Origin: Desulfosporosinus sp. UBA5188
GTDB lineage: Bacteria > Bacillota > Desulfitobacteriia > Desulfitobacteriales > Desulfitobacteriaceae
Length of the DNA stretch: 14,552 nt
Direction of reading: 5' to 3'
Assembly (NCBI GenBank): GCA_002413075.1
Contig: DHWG01000111.1
Coordinates: 1 to 14,552, forward strand
The translations under genes were made by a program, and so were the position numbers. The number at the start of each line of letters is the position of its first letter. The stretch's first letter is position 1. Positions 6,761 to 13,649 of the stretch are shown here, one piece after another. The notes beneath the pieces are model-generated. The model did not search any database. It was given only the letters and a program-made list of their open reading frames with translations, and had not been told where the DNA came from.

Positions 6761-8371
6761 ATGAATTGTGACCTGTTGATAAAGAATGGCCTCATCATAG
6801 ATGGTTCCGGGAAACCAGGATTCTATGGCGATCTGGCGATAGATGAAGGGAAAATTATTGAGGTTTCCACAAAATTAGAATTCAACGCAGAGAGAGTGAT
6901 TGATGCTTTAGGGTTAACCGTCTGTCCGGGTTTTATTGACCCTCACGTCCATGCAGAACTTACGGTTTTAACAAGTGGTAAGTTTGAGGAATTTCTACGG
7001 CAGGGGGTTACCACAACAATTAATGGGAACTGTGGACATTCCATAACGCCTTATTCTTCAGATAATATCTATGAGTATATGGCTGAAAAAGGGCTTATTT
7101 CTCGGGAAACAAAAGAAAGGAACAAGCGGGACGTACCTGCCTGGGCTAATTTTGCAGGCTATATAGACGTTCTTAAGAACAAAGGGACTAACATAAATAT
7201 GGCCTTCCTCCTTGGACATGGCACTTTAAGGTGGAGTGTTATGGGTGGTTCGATTAATAGAAAACCAACGGTTGAAGAGGAAAACAAAATAGCCCAGCTT
7301 ATTGAACAAGGCTTAGAACAGGGGGCCTTAGGGTTATCAACAGGTTTAACCTATAGCCCCAGCAAATTTGCCGAAACCGAAGAGTTAATTAAACTATCGA
7401 GGGTAGTGGGAAAATATGATGGAATCTATGCCTCCCATATCAGAAGTTATCGTGGTATCCTCGAGGCGGTTAGGGAAGCTATAAGAATTGGTGAAGAAAC
7501 AGGCATAAGAGTTCAAGTGTCCCATCTCACCCCAAGTTGTCCGGAGGCCTTTGATGAAATACTGGCAGCGAGGGAGAGGGGGCTGGAAATCGCGGTCGAT
7601 ACGATCCCGAAAAGTAGCGGCCACTTCAATAGAAGGGACAGGTTACTTCAGTTTATAGTTTCCTCCTCCTCTAAACTGTTTGACCTTGATATGAAGGGCT
7701 CCCCAGAGGCCTTCAAGACTCCTGAGGGAAGAAGAAGATTCCTGAATAAAATTAGATTTAGAGATAATCTGCTCCTCATTAATACGGCTGATCCTCAGAT
7801 GGAACATAGAACCTTAAAAGAGATTGCGCTCGAGAGAAAGGTGGAAGTGGATGAACTGATCCTCAAGCTCTTAGAAAGTGACAGAGATCAACTGACTTTC
7901 TGTCGGGGCGGACTAAATAGACCGGATTTTCCTGGACTGCCCTATGGAGACAATATAGCCAATAATCCACTCGTCATGGTTGGGTCAGATGTGGTTTATG
8001 GAGAAATAAACGACCCGCATGCCTGGTACGAAGTCTTTAGAAAAGGAGCATTTCCAATTTTTCTGGACTTATGTAGGCAAAAAGGCGTGAGATTAGAAGA
8101 AATTATCAGAAGGATTACTTCCCTACCCGCAGAACAATTCAGATTGAGTGATCGAGGGTTGCTCTCCAAGGGTAAGGCTGCAGATATAACCATCATCGAT
8201 TTGGACCATTATAATTATCCCTCCAACGAGGAAATCGACTCCAAAAATCCCTTGACGATGGCAAATGGGGTTAAGTATACCATTGTTAATGGTAAAGTCG
8301 CTTTAGAGGATGGGAAGTTAGAAGAAATCTACGCAGGTCAATTATTATCGAGCTATGGTAGAAAATTGTGA
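6761..8371 (+). CDS. N-acyl-D-amino-acid deacylase (D-aminoacylase) family amidohydrolase
   Basis: Protein of 536 residues of the amidohydrolase superfamily. Features in order: LIKNGLIIDGSGKPG (start of the outer beta-sandwich), GFIDPHVHAEL with metal-site H62/H64, GNCG with C91 (the cysteine zinc ligand typical of D-aminoacylases), LGHGTLR (H153), YASHIRSY (H226), VQVSHLTPS (H255), GSDVVYG with D410, and a C-terminal GKAADITIIDLD segment followed by VNGKVALEDGK. The family hydrolyses N-acyl-D-amino acids or related cyclic amides in the cytoplasm. The HVHAEL motif departs from the HxHDD form of classical enzymes, so substrate is uncertain. ATG 6761 is chosen over an in-frame TTG at 6737 because AAAGGCGGTGA (6747-6757) is correctly spaced for it. 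The flavoprotein gene follows after 66 nt on the same strand. Confidence 0.88.
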   Translation: MNCDLLIKNGLIIDGSGKPGFYGDLAIDEGKIIEVSTKLEFNAERVIDALGLTVCPGFIDPHVHAELTVLTSGKFEEFLRQGVTTTINGNCGHSITPYSSDNIYEYMAEKGLISRETKERNKRDVPAWANFAGYIDVLKNKGTNINMAFLLGHGTLRWSVMGGSINRKPTVEEENKIAQLIEQGLEQGALGLSTGLTYSPSKFAETEELIKLSRVVGKYDGIYASHIRSYRGILEAVREAIRIGEETGIRVQVSHLTPSCPEAFDEILAARERGLEIAVDTIPKSSGHFNRRDRLLQFIVSSSSKLFDLDMKGSPEAFKTPEGRRRFLNKIRFRDNLLLINTADPQMEHRTLKEIALERKVEVDELILKLLESDRDQLTFCRGGLNRPDFPGLPYGDNIANNPLVMVGSDVVYGEINDPHAWYEVFRKGAFPIFLDLCRQKGVRLEEIIRRITSLPAEQFRLSDRGLLSKGKAADITIIDLDHYNYPSNEEIDSKNPLTMANGVKYTIVNGKVALEDGKLEEIYAGQLLSSYGRKL

Positions 8372-8437
8372 TATGGTTTCTCTCAATTTGGGGAACACTT
8401 TAAGAAGGTAATTTATACTAGAGGAGGTTCAGCAAAA

Positions 8438-9322
8438 ATGCCAGAGGATCTTCAAACCATTAAAAAACATTATGAACTGGCGATACTCGGATGTGGGCCG
8501 GCTGGAATGTCAGCGGCTTTGAATGCGAAAATTAGGAACAGAGATTTCATCTTACTGGGCTCCGAACTTTGTAGCCCTAAGCTCTCGAAAGCCCCACGTG
8601 TTGAGAACTGGCTTGGGTTTCCAGAAATAACGGGGGAAGATTTACGACAACGATGCTTAAAACATGTCAAGGAGAAGGGAATTCCAATCGTCTCATTTAA
8701 AGTGACGAATATTTACCCGGGACCGCCCTATACTTTGGTAGGTCAGGACCAATCCATTGAAGCGGATGCCGTTATTATTGCAACAGGCGTATCAGTCGAT
8801 AAGTTATTTCCTGGAGAAGCAGAATTACTGGGTAGTGGTGTTGGCTATTGTGCAACGTGTGATGGGCCCTTATATAAAAACAAAAATGTTGCCATTGTTT
8901 CATACAATCAGGAAGGGGAAGCCGAGGCTAGTTTCATGGCTGACTTATGTAGCAAAGTTTATTATATTCCCTATTACAGCAGTGACCTGTCTAAGCTTGA
9001 CCCACGAATTGAGGTTAAAAAAGGAAAAGTTAAAGGCATCATAGGACCTGAAATTGTAAAACAACTTGATCTTGGAGAGGAACAACTGACGGTGGACGGT
9101 GTCTTCATCATACGAGATACGTTGCCTGCTGAGCAACTGATCTCCGGGTTGGAGATGGAGGACGCCGCAATTAAAGTGAATCATAAACTGGAAACAAGTA
9201 TGCCCGGTTTATATGCTGCAGGCGATTGCACAGGTCAGCCCTATCAACTAATAAAAGCTGCAGGAGAAGGTGGAACCGCCGCCTTGCATGCCATAAGATA
9301 TCTGGATAATCTGAAAAAATAA
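8438..9322 (+). CDS. Thioredoxin reductase-like flavoprotein lacking the NADPH-binding motif
   Basis: Protein of 294 residues with low-molecular-weight thioredoxin reductase architecture: N-terminal FAD motif LGCGPAGMSAA (17-27), IIATG (113-117), redox-active C138-A-T-C141-D-G-P, and C-terminal FAD segment PGLYAAGDCTGQPYQLIKAAGEGGTAA. Where NADPH-dependent enzymes have GGGxSAxEEA it reads VAIVSYNQEGEAEA (151-164), with no glycine-rich turn, and I see no HRRxxxR phosphate-binding motif after it. Ferredoxin-dependent flavin thioredoxin reductases of clostridia show the same loss, so ferredoxin may be the electron donor. It likely reduces thioredoxin or a related dithiol protein in the cytoplasm. 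The start is backed by GAGGAGG at 8421-8427. No thioredoxin gene is adjacent. Confidence 0.85.
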   Translation: MPEDLQTIKKHYELAILGCGPAGMSAALNAKIRNRDFILLGSELCSPKLSKAPRVENWLGFPEITGEDLRQRCLKHVKEKGIPIVSFKVTNIYPGPPYTLVGQDQSIEADAVIIATGVSVDKLFPGEAELLGSGVGYCATCDGPLYKNKNVAIVSYNQEGEAEASFMADLCSKVYYIPYYSSDLSKLDPRIEVKKGKVKGIIGPEIVKQLDLGEEQLTVDGVFIIRDTLPAEQLISGLEMEDAAIKVNHKLETSMPGLYAAGDCTGQPYQLIKAAGEGGTAALHAIRYLDNLKK

Positions 9323-9352
9323 GACCGAGACATAGACTTCCTCACTGGTAAC

Positions 9353-9398
9353 AAAAAACCCGCATGTTTGCTCTTTATTAGCAAACAGCGGGTTTTTT
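9353..9398. terminator. Strong bidirectional intrinsic terminator between convergent genes
   Basis: CCCGC-(A)-TGTTTGCT pairs with AGCAAACA-GCGGG (one bulged A, loop CTTTATT-like), flanked by six A on the left and six T on the right. It can terminate the flavoprotein gene on + and the small convergent gene on -. Confidence 0.92.
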
Positions 9399-9454
9399 AG
9401 ACTGGTTAAAGAGTGCTTCCACTTCAAATAGTAACCATAAGACGTGCCTTTCGG

Positions 9455-9685
9455 TTAAGAAAGGAGTCGAGCTAACACTTTTTTCCCAACACTGAGAATT
9501 CTTTCTGGCAGGGACAATATACTCTGATTATCCTTAGAATGCTCTGTCTCTGTATTTTCCCGTGAATCATGACTCCAGGATTCAGTTGATGGTTTTTGAT
9601 CAGAGTCTTGGCATTCTTCATCAGAGTTATGACAATCTGTTTCTCTGTTTCTAAACAGCCGGGCCGTGACATATTCCTTTTCCAT
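9455..9685 (-). CDS. Small hydrophilic protein, unknown function
   Basis: Encodes 76 residues. The start is decided by GAAGGAGG ending 8-9 nt upstream of the ATG; an overlapping frame starting at 9702 has no such site. Residues 1-55 are very polar and acidic, rich in Asp, Glu, Ser and Thr with two cysteines (C18, C25). The last ~20 residues (SILSLPERILSVGKKVLARL) form a basic amphipathic helix. There is no signal peptide or TM segment and I recognise no family. The convergent terminator at 9353-9398 lies just downstream. Its place beside sporulation-type small genes suggests, without proof, a similar expression programme. Confidence 0.6.
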   Translation of the reverse strand: MEKEYVTARLFRNRETDCHNSDEECQDSDQKPSTESWSHDSRENTETEHSKDNQSILSLPERILSVGKKVLARLLS

Positions 9686-9834
9686 TGAATTTCCTCCTTC
9701 ATAGAATGAGAACTAGTAAATAGTTCATCTATATCAGGATATGATGGACTATGCTAATTGTCTTAGGAAACGGCATCTTTGTCATGAAGATGGAGAATTG
9801 AAGTCGATAGATCAGTAACAAAGAATGAGTGATG

Positions 9835-10050
9835 TTACCATTTATTACCTTTGTCACAGTCGCTTTTTTCCTTGTGATCCTTAGGATCTTTAGGATCTTT
9901 AGGATCTTTTTTACACTTGTCATCGCAGTCACAGTGATCATCATCATCGGCACAATAGCAAAAGAGAAACGCGGATAACAATACGATAATAATCGCTAGT
10001 TCACACTCGACTAATCCAAGTTGACAACCACAGTTACGTTCTTCACACAT
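9835..10050 (-). CDS. Small Cys-rich single-TM protein with Lys-Asp-Pro repeats, probably sporulation-related
   Basis: Encodes 71 residues. The N-terminus MCEERNCGCQ is cysteine-rich; residues ~15-33 (ECELAIIIVLLSAFLFCYC) form one transmembrane helix; then comes DDDDHCDCDDKCKK and a tail of Lys-Asp-Pro repeats, ending GNKW. The ELAIIxVLL core recurs in the small protein at 13795-13938, so they may be distantly related or share a targeting signal. AAAGGAGG lies 9 nt before the ATG. Short Cys-rich TM proteins of this kind are common among Firmicute spore coat and sporulation proteins, but no named family is recognised. The repeat tail comes from a 9-bp tandem DNA repeat and may vary between strains. 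Confidence 0.65.
   Translation of the reverse strand: MCEERNCGCQLGLVECELAIIIVLLSAFLFCYCADDDDHCDCDDKCKKDPKDPKDPKDHKEKSDCDKGNKW
9883..9909. repeat. Three perfect tandem copies of a 9-bp unit (AGGATCTTT) in coding sequence
   Basis: Three exact copies of AGGATCTTT, encoding Lys-Asp-Pro units on the minus strand, with a degenerate fourth copy at 9874-9882. The unit length preserves frame, so copy-number change would only lengthen or shorten the protein tail. Confidence 0.9.
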
Positions 10051-10165
10051 AGAGTTTGGCCTCCTTTATTTATATGGGATAATATGGTTATTACTCCATA
10101 TCTTATTCTTCGTGTCCGGTTAGTGTTCGATATTCGATTAGAAAGTCAATGAACTATGGACTTAG

Positions 10166-10208
10166 AGAAATGGCACGGCGGATTATTGATAATCCCCATG
10201 CCATTTCT
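10166..10208 (-). terminator. Long nested stem-loop downstream of the 77-residue gene
   Basis: Outer arms AGAAATGGCA (10166-10175) and TGCCATTTCT (10199-10208) pair perfectly; inside them GGATTAT/ATAATCC (10080-series positions 10180-10186 and 10189-10195) form a second perfect stem with a 2-nt loop. It begins 14 nt beyond the stop of the minus-strand gene. There is no clean T-run after it on the minus strand, so it may act as a terminator or 3'-end stabiliser. Confidence 0.55.
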
Positions 10209-10221
10209 GTCTTTGGATGGA

Positions 10222-10455
10222 TTATTCAGCGACAAACGTAATTTGACAGATTGGGATTCGCACTAAAGGACGGACTCCATCGACTGGTTTTCCAATGTTG
10301 GCAAACAATTGAGCTTTGGTCAATACTGCAACTCCATCTCGTACGCCACCGAAGCTTCCTACCCAAAAGCTTGAATCCGTGCCTACTCCCAAACGCGTAC
10401 CAAGTGGATAGTTGTCAAATAAACCTGCGACTAAATTTATTTTATTAAATAACAT
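10222..10455 (-). CDS. Small beta-rich protein, paralogue of 14132-14377; likely spore-associated
   Basis: Encodes 77 residues. From NYPLGTRLGVG to the C-terminal VRIPICQITFVAE it aligns without gaps with the protein at 14132-14377, about two thirds identical over 63 residues by eye. Alternating hydrophobic residues, glycines and a closing VRIPI...ITFV strand suggest a small beta-barrel, reminiscent of the DUF2642-type spore proteins (weak resemblance only). The 15 N-terminal residues differ from the paralogue. GAAAGGGGATTTAATCAT precedes the ATG, and further upstream is a sigma-K-like promoter and a small hairpin shared with two other genes here. Expression late in the mother cell is inferred from that promoter. 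Confidence 0.7.
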   Translation of the reverse strand: MLFNKINLVAGLFDNYPLGTRLGVGTDSSFWVGSFGGVRDGVAVLTKAQLFANIGKPVDGVRPLVRIPICQITFVAE

Positions 10456-10482
10456 ATGATTAAATCCCCTTTCTCTTCATTT

Positions 10483-10496
10483 GCCACACTCGTGGC
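10483..10496 (-). promoter_or_regulatory. Leader hairpin, copy 1 of 3
   Basis: On the minus strand GCCAC-GAGT-GTGGC forms a 5-bp stem with a 4-nt loop, about 28 nt before the start codon. It lies at the same place in all three copies of the shared leader. Confidence 0.6.
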
Positions 10497-10544
10497 GACA
10501 TAAGATAAGAAGTTTGGGAGAGGCTCAGATAATTATTTCTCATT

Positions 10545-10572
10545 TATGATATGTACAAGGTTTTAAAAGGGT
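10545..10572 (-). promoter_or_regulatory. Sigma-K-like promoter, copy 1 of 3
   Basis: Read on the minus strand: CACC (-35, mACm), 16 nt, CATATCATA (-10, CATAnnnTA), followed by an ~80-nt leader to the ATG at 10455. This matches the mother-cell sigma-K consensus as known from Bacillus subtilis, and both boxes and spacing recur in the two other leaders. Confidence 0.65.
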
Positions 10573-10779
10573 GACGAGCTATTGGGTTTCATTAGATTTC
10601 CTAAAATTTAGTTCAATTGCGCCTGCTTTCGACCCTCCGATAGGCACAGAGTTGTCCACAAATACATACCTATATAGTAGAAATGAAACTCAATAAATTG
10701 AAAGGTATTTATAGAAGCATGGAGTGGTTTAAGAGGATTAACTCGTGTTTCCAGTACTTTTGAAAGGAAGAATGAAAAC

Positions 10780-10953
10780 ATGTTCATGGGCTCTCTAATC
10801 TTCATCGGCTCTGGCTTCCTATACTGGCTGTTGAAACCTCCCGTTCCCCAAGGAAATTATTTGGTCAAAGAGAAAATCTCATTTCCTAGGAATCAAACTC
10901 AAATCAGTGAGGGTGTGGCTGGATGTTTGATTTCGCAACGCTCTATACGTTAA
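10780..10953 (+). CDS. Possible 57-residue small membrane protein upstream of and overlapping arsB
   Basis: ATG 10780 is preceded by AAAGGAAG at 10763-10770 (9 nt spacing). The 57-residue product opens with one hydrophobic helix (MFMGSLIFIGSGFLYWLL) followed by a PPVPQ turn and a basic soluble tail. It overlaps the first 31 nt of the ArsB-like gene in another frame, an arrangement compatible with coupled translation. The N-terminal half looks like a real small membrane protein; the last ten residues, which run into the next gene, are unremarkable. No family recognised. Confidence 0.4.
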   Translation: MFMGSLIFIGSGFLYWLLKPPVPQGNYLVKEKISFPRNQTQISEGVAGCLISQRSIR

Positions 10954-12347
10954 CTATTTTTTCCCTGATGGTTTTGTTTCTGTTTTGGAGACCTCATGGT
11001 ATTAATGAATCGATCCCTCCTACAATTAGCGCTTTACTAATTTTCTTTGCAGGAATCGTTCCACTGAGCGATATTTCTATCATCCTTGGGTTTGTAAGTG
11101 GGGCTTCGATAACTATTCTTTCGACGATTGTGATGTCGATTGTCCTCGACAGCATTGGATTTTTTCGCTGGGCTGCCTATAACTTGGTGAACCGAGCTAA
11201 GGGCTCAGGGGTTTTGCTTTACTGGTATATTAATTTACTCTGCTTTCTCATGACCTTGTTTTTCAACAATGATGGAAGCATCCTCATTACCACCCCCATC
11301 ATCATCGAGATCGTTCTGCTCCTGAAGCTAAAATCGCATCAACAATTCCCTTATCTTATTTCAGGAGCACTCATTGCAACAGCTTCTAGTGCACCTATTG
11401 CTGTGAGCAACCTTGCAAACCTGATCGCTTTGAAAATTATTGGTTTAGATTTAAATTCATACGTGTCCATGATGTTTGTTCCCTCAATGTTGGGAATCAC
11501 CGCAATATCTTTGCTCCTTTTTTATTACTTTAGAAAGGATATTCCGAAGAGGATCAACGTTTTGCCAGTCGTAGAAAGGCCTCACATGGCTCACCTCCAT
11601 CATGGGTCTCATTCACACCCTAACGCGCACCCTCTTCCGCATCAGCCGAAGCCTCCCCACCTCACGCTACCTCACTTATTAACAGAAAACGCTATGTCAC
11701 CACCAGTACCGGATATGTCCATGTTCAAGGTTTGCATCGCTATTGTGGCGTTGACGAGGGCTGGTTTGTTTGTAGGCGCCAGCTTTGGTATTCCAATTGA
11801 ATGGACAGGCGTCTTTGGTGCTCTAGTGCTGATTGGGTATCGATGGTATCGAAAAGGAGTTGGGGCGAAAGATATTGTCGACAAAACTCCCTGGCATATC
11901 ATGTTATTTGCCTTCAGTATCTATGTCGTGGTTTACAGTCTGCATAATATTGGCTTAACTGAATGGATCGTAAAACTACTTCGCGAACCTATGTTAGCCA
12001 GTCACTTGAATGCCTGTCTGATCAGTGGTGGTTTGCTTACACTGATGTCGAATCTGTTGAATAATCTTCCATCAGTTATGATTGGCACCTTAACTTTGAT
12101 AGGAATGGGACTGGATATGCCCACGTTGCATATTGCCTATCTGGCAAGCATTATGGGGGCGGATATCGGCTCATTGATTACTCCGATGGGAACTCTAGCA
12201 ACCTTGATTTGGATGTTCCTGCTAAAGAAAAACGGGATAAAGATTGGCTGGGCAAACTGTTTAAAAGTAACGCTTGTTGTCATTCCTATTGGGCTCCTGG
12301 TCAGTTTATTTAGCCTATATTTTTGGTTAGAGTGGCTATTTTTCTAA
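10923..12347 (+). CDS. arsB: ArsB/NhaD-superfamily (ion transporter) membrane protein with His-rich loop
   Basis: Protein of 474 residues with about 11-12 hydrophobic segments in two homologous halves. Family motifs are duplicated: FFNNDGSILITTPII (113-127) and SNLLNNLPSVMIG (second half), plus APIAVSNLANLIALKIIG (157-174) and GADIGSLITPMGTLATL. These match ArsB arsenite efflux carriers and relatives in the ion transporter superfamily. The central loop is unusual, with ten histidines between H221 and H251 mixed with prolines. GAGGGTG at ~10908-10914 supports ATG 10923. No arsR, arsC or arsA gene is nearby, so arsenite is only one possible substrate; another anion or a metal-linked substrate is open. 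A terminator follows directly. Confidence 0.82.
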   Translation: MFDFATLYTLTIFSLMVLFLFWRPHGINESIPPTISALLIFFAGIVPLSDISIILGFVSGASITILSTIVMSIVLDSIGFFRWAAYNLVNRAKGSGVLLYWYINLLCFLMTLFFNNDGSILITTPIIIEIVLLLKLKSHQQFPYLISGALIATASSAPIAVSNLANLIALKIIGLDLNSYVSMMFVPSMLGITAISLLLFYYFRKDIPKRINVLPVVERPHMAHLHHGSHSHPNAHPLPHQPKPPHLTLPHLLTENAMSPPVPDMSMFKVCIAIVALTRAGLFVGASFGIPIEWTGVFGALVLIGYRWYRKGVGAKDIVDKTPWHIMLFAFSIYVVVYSLHNIGLTEWIVKLLREPMLASHLNACLISGGLLTLMSNLLNNLPSVMIGTLTLIGMGLDMPTLHIAYLASIMGADIGSLITPMGTLATLIWMFLLKKNGIKIGWANCLKVTLVVIPIGLLVSLFSLYFWLEWLFF

Positions 12348-12357
12348 TGTAAATTTT

Positions 12358-12394
12358 GAAAGACCTAGACCAAATTTGGTTTAGGTCTTTCTTT
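12358..12394 (+). terminator. Intrinsic terminator after the ArsB-like gene
   Basis: GAAAGACCTAGACC (12358-) pairs with GGTTTAGGTCTTTC (ending 12391) with one G-T wobble and an AAATTT loop, followed by TTTAT. Confidence 0.88.
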
Positions 12395-12511
12395 ATATCC
12401 GTCAAATAATGATAAATTATTTTGTTTTGCTCTTTGTAAATGTTAAACTATTAGTTGATAATTAAGCAAAGTCATTTTATAAGGGACCTGAGGGAGGTAA
12501 CCACGTTAAAT

Positions 12512-13570
12512 ATGTCAAATCAGACCAGAGATCATAGAAATCTTGAAAAACCCATCAAACTATATTTTAATCGCTGTTTTTCCACGACCCCCAGAATCAT
12601 TAAGCTGTTTCTGAGTTATCAGGACAACCATAAATTTGAGATTTACATATCACACTGCAGTACCAATGAATCCATGCAAGAGGTTGCTGATTACTTCGAA
12701 GTGGAACCGCTGCTTGAGGGAAGAGACTATGTTGATTACTGCTTAGATTTTTGTCTTGAACATGAGATCGATCTATTTGTGCCAAGATATAATGTTACGA
12801 CTTTAATCGCCTACAAGGATGACTTCGACCGTATAGGGGTCAAAGTCATGTTTATTGGGAGTGCTGAGATCTACCAAACTCTGGAGAGCAAAGTAAAAAC
12901 TTATGAGGCTTTAGACAATACAGATATTATAGCGATCCCTATGTCATTTTGTGTCAAAAATTATGAGGAGTTTAACACGGCCTATCAGAAAATAACCGAA
13001 ATTGGTAGTAGCGTTTGCATGAAGCCTATCTCTGGGATCTCAGGAAACGGCTTCAAACAAATCATAGAGACTATGACAGAAGTTGAGGAGCTTTATCTCA
13101 CGACAGGTTTCACGATTGCGAAGGATCGGATCGTACGCATTTTACAGGATTCCCAAAATGTGGAGCCGTTTATAGTCATGGAATACCTAGAAGATGACGA
13201 ATTTAGTATTGATTGTTTAGCGAAAAAGGGAGAACTAATCAGGGCTATTCCAAGAAGAAAGCTCGACTCATACCGGCAAAACATTGAACATAGAGTTGAT
13301 TTGATTGCCATAGCTCAGAAACTTACTAAAAGATTTAATTTGAACTATTTGTTCAATATTCAGGTTAAGTGTCACAAAGGGACAATCTATCTGATTGAAA
13401 TTAACACCCGAATGTCTGGCGGGATCCATAAATCAAGCTTAGCGGGTGTTAATTTCCTATATCTCGCCATTAAGCTTCTGATGGGAGAGACTGTAACAAT
13501 CCAAGAGAAGATACGTTGGGATTTTCAAATATCTAATAGAGAAAACTATGAGCTTTCTGATCTTGGATAA
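12512..13570 (+). CDS. ATP-grasp domain protein (carbamoyl-phosphate-synthase-like ligase), substrate unknown
   Basis: Protein of 352 residues. Residues ~15-120 form an N-terminal Rossmann-like pre-ATP-grasp domain (IKLYFNR; DLFVPRYNVTTLI; VMFIGSAE). The ATP-grasp core follows: lysine and glycine-rich loop KPISGISGNGF (171-181), adenine-binding VMEYLEDDEFSID (222-234), FNIQVK (281-286) and metal-binding EINTRMSGG (296-304). Such enzymes activate a carboxylate as acyl-phosphate and join it to an amine or thiol. ATG 12512 is the first plausible start; GGGAGGT (12492-12498) is 13 nt upstream, slightly far, so an upstream non-ATG start at 12455 cannot be fully excluded. A weak TTGTTT/TAAACT pair (12422, 12444) may be its promoter. 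It is a single-gene unit between two terminators, with no partner enzyme to suggest a substrate. Confidence 0.85.
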   Translation: MSNQTRDHRNLEKPIKLYFNRCFSTTPRIIKLFLSYQDNHKFEIYISHCSTNESMQEVADYFEVEPLLEGRDYVDYCLDFCLEHEIDLFVPRYNVTTLIAYKDDFDRIGVKVMFIGSAEIYQTLESKVKTYEALDNTDIIAIPMSFCVKNYEEFNTAYQKITEIGSSVCMKPISGISGNGFKQIIETMTEVEELYLTTGFTIAKDRIVRILQDSQNVEPFIVMEYLEDDEFSIDCLAKKGELIRAIPRRKLDSYRQNIEHRVDLIAIAQKLTKRFNLNYLFNIQVKCHKGTIYLIEINTRMSGGIHKSSLAGVNFLYLAIKLLMGETVTIQEKIRWDFQISNRENYELSDLG

Positions 13571-13598
13571 ATGGCCTTCAGCTTTAATGAAATAAATA

Positions 13599-13633
13599 AG
13601 TAATACGATGGTTTTGGTCACCACCGTATTACT
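13599..13633. terminator. Bidirectional intrinsic terminator
   Basis: AGTAATACGATGG (13599-13611) pairs with CCACCGTATTACT (13621-13633) with one mismatch and a 9-nt loop. T-rich sequence lies on both sides (TTTACT on +, TTATTTATTT on -), so it serves both the ATP-grasp gene and the small minus-strand gene. Confidence 0.78.
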
Positions 13634-13649
13634 TTACTAAGAGATTCGA

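Larger units (their letters stand above)
10456..10779. other. Intergenic region between divergent genes
   Basis: The left third (to ~10572) is the sigma-K-like promoter and structured leader of the minus-strand gene. In the remainder I see no terminator or convincing sigma-A promoter for the arsB unit; TTGTCC (10652) and TATAGT (10673) are only 15 nt apart. A 26-codon frame at 10683-10763 has no ribosome binding site and is not called. Confidence 0.6.

Noticed and set aside
9447..9464. CCTTTC/GAAAGG hairpin over the stop codon of the 76-residue gene
   Set aside because: Only 6 bp with no T-run; the strong bidirectional terminator at 9353-9398 is just downstream.
9472..9702. Alternative 76-codon minus-strand frame overlapping the 9455-9685 gene
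   Set aside because: Its ATG lies upstream of the GAAGGAGG site and has no RBS of its own; the other frame is correctly spaced from that site.
9883..9909. Short tandem repeat as a CRISPR or replication iteron
   Set aside because: Units are 9 bp with no spacers and read as Lys-Asp-Pro codons within a gene.
9729..9953. Minus-strand frame of 74 codons
   Set aside because: Largely antiphase to the Cys-rich gene at 9835-10050, low-complexity, no RBS.
10079..10106. Possible sigma-E promoter (ATA-17-CATATTAT, minus strand) for the Cys-rich gene
   Set aside because: The -10 matches only partly and no second copy supports it, unlike the three sigma-K-like promoters.
10683..10763. 26-codon plus-strand frame with a basic product before the arsB unit
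   Set aside because: No Shine-Dalgarno sequence and no independent support.
10608..10805. Minus-strand frame of 65 codons
   Set aside because: No RBS, no recognisable composition; overlaps the upstream region of the arsB unit.
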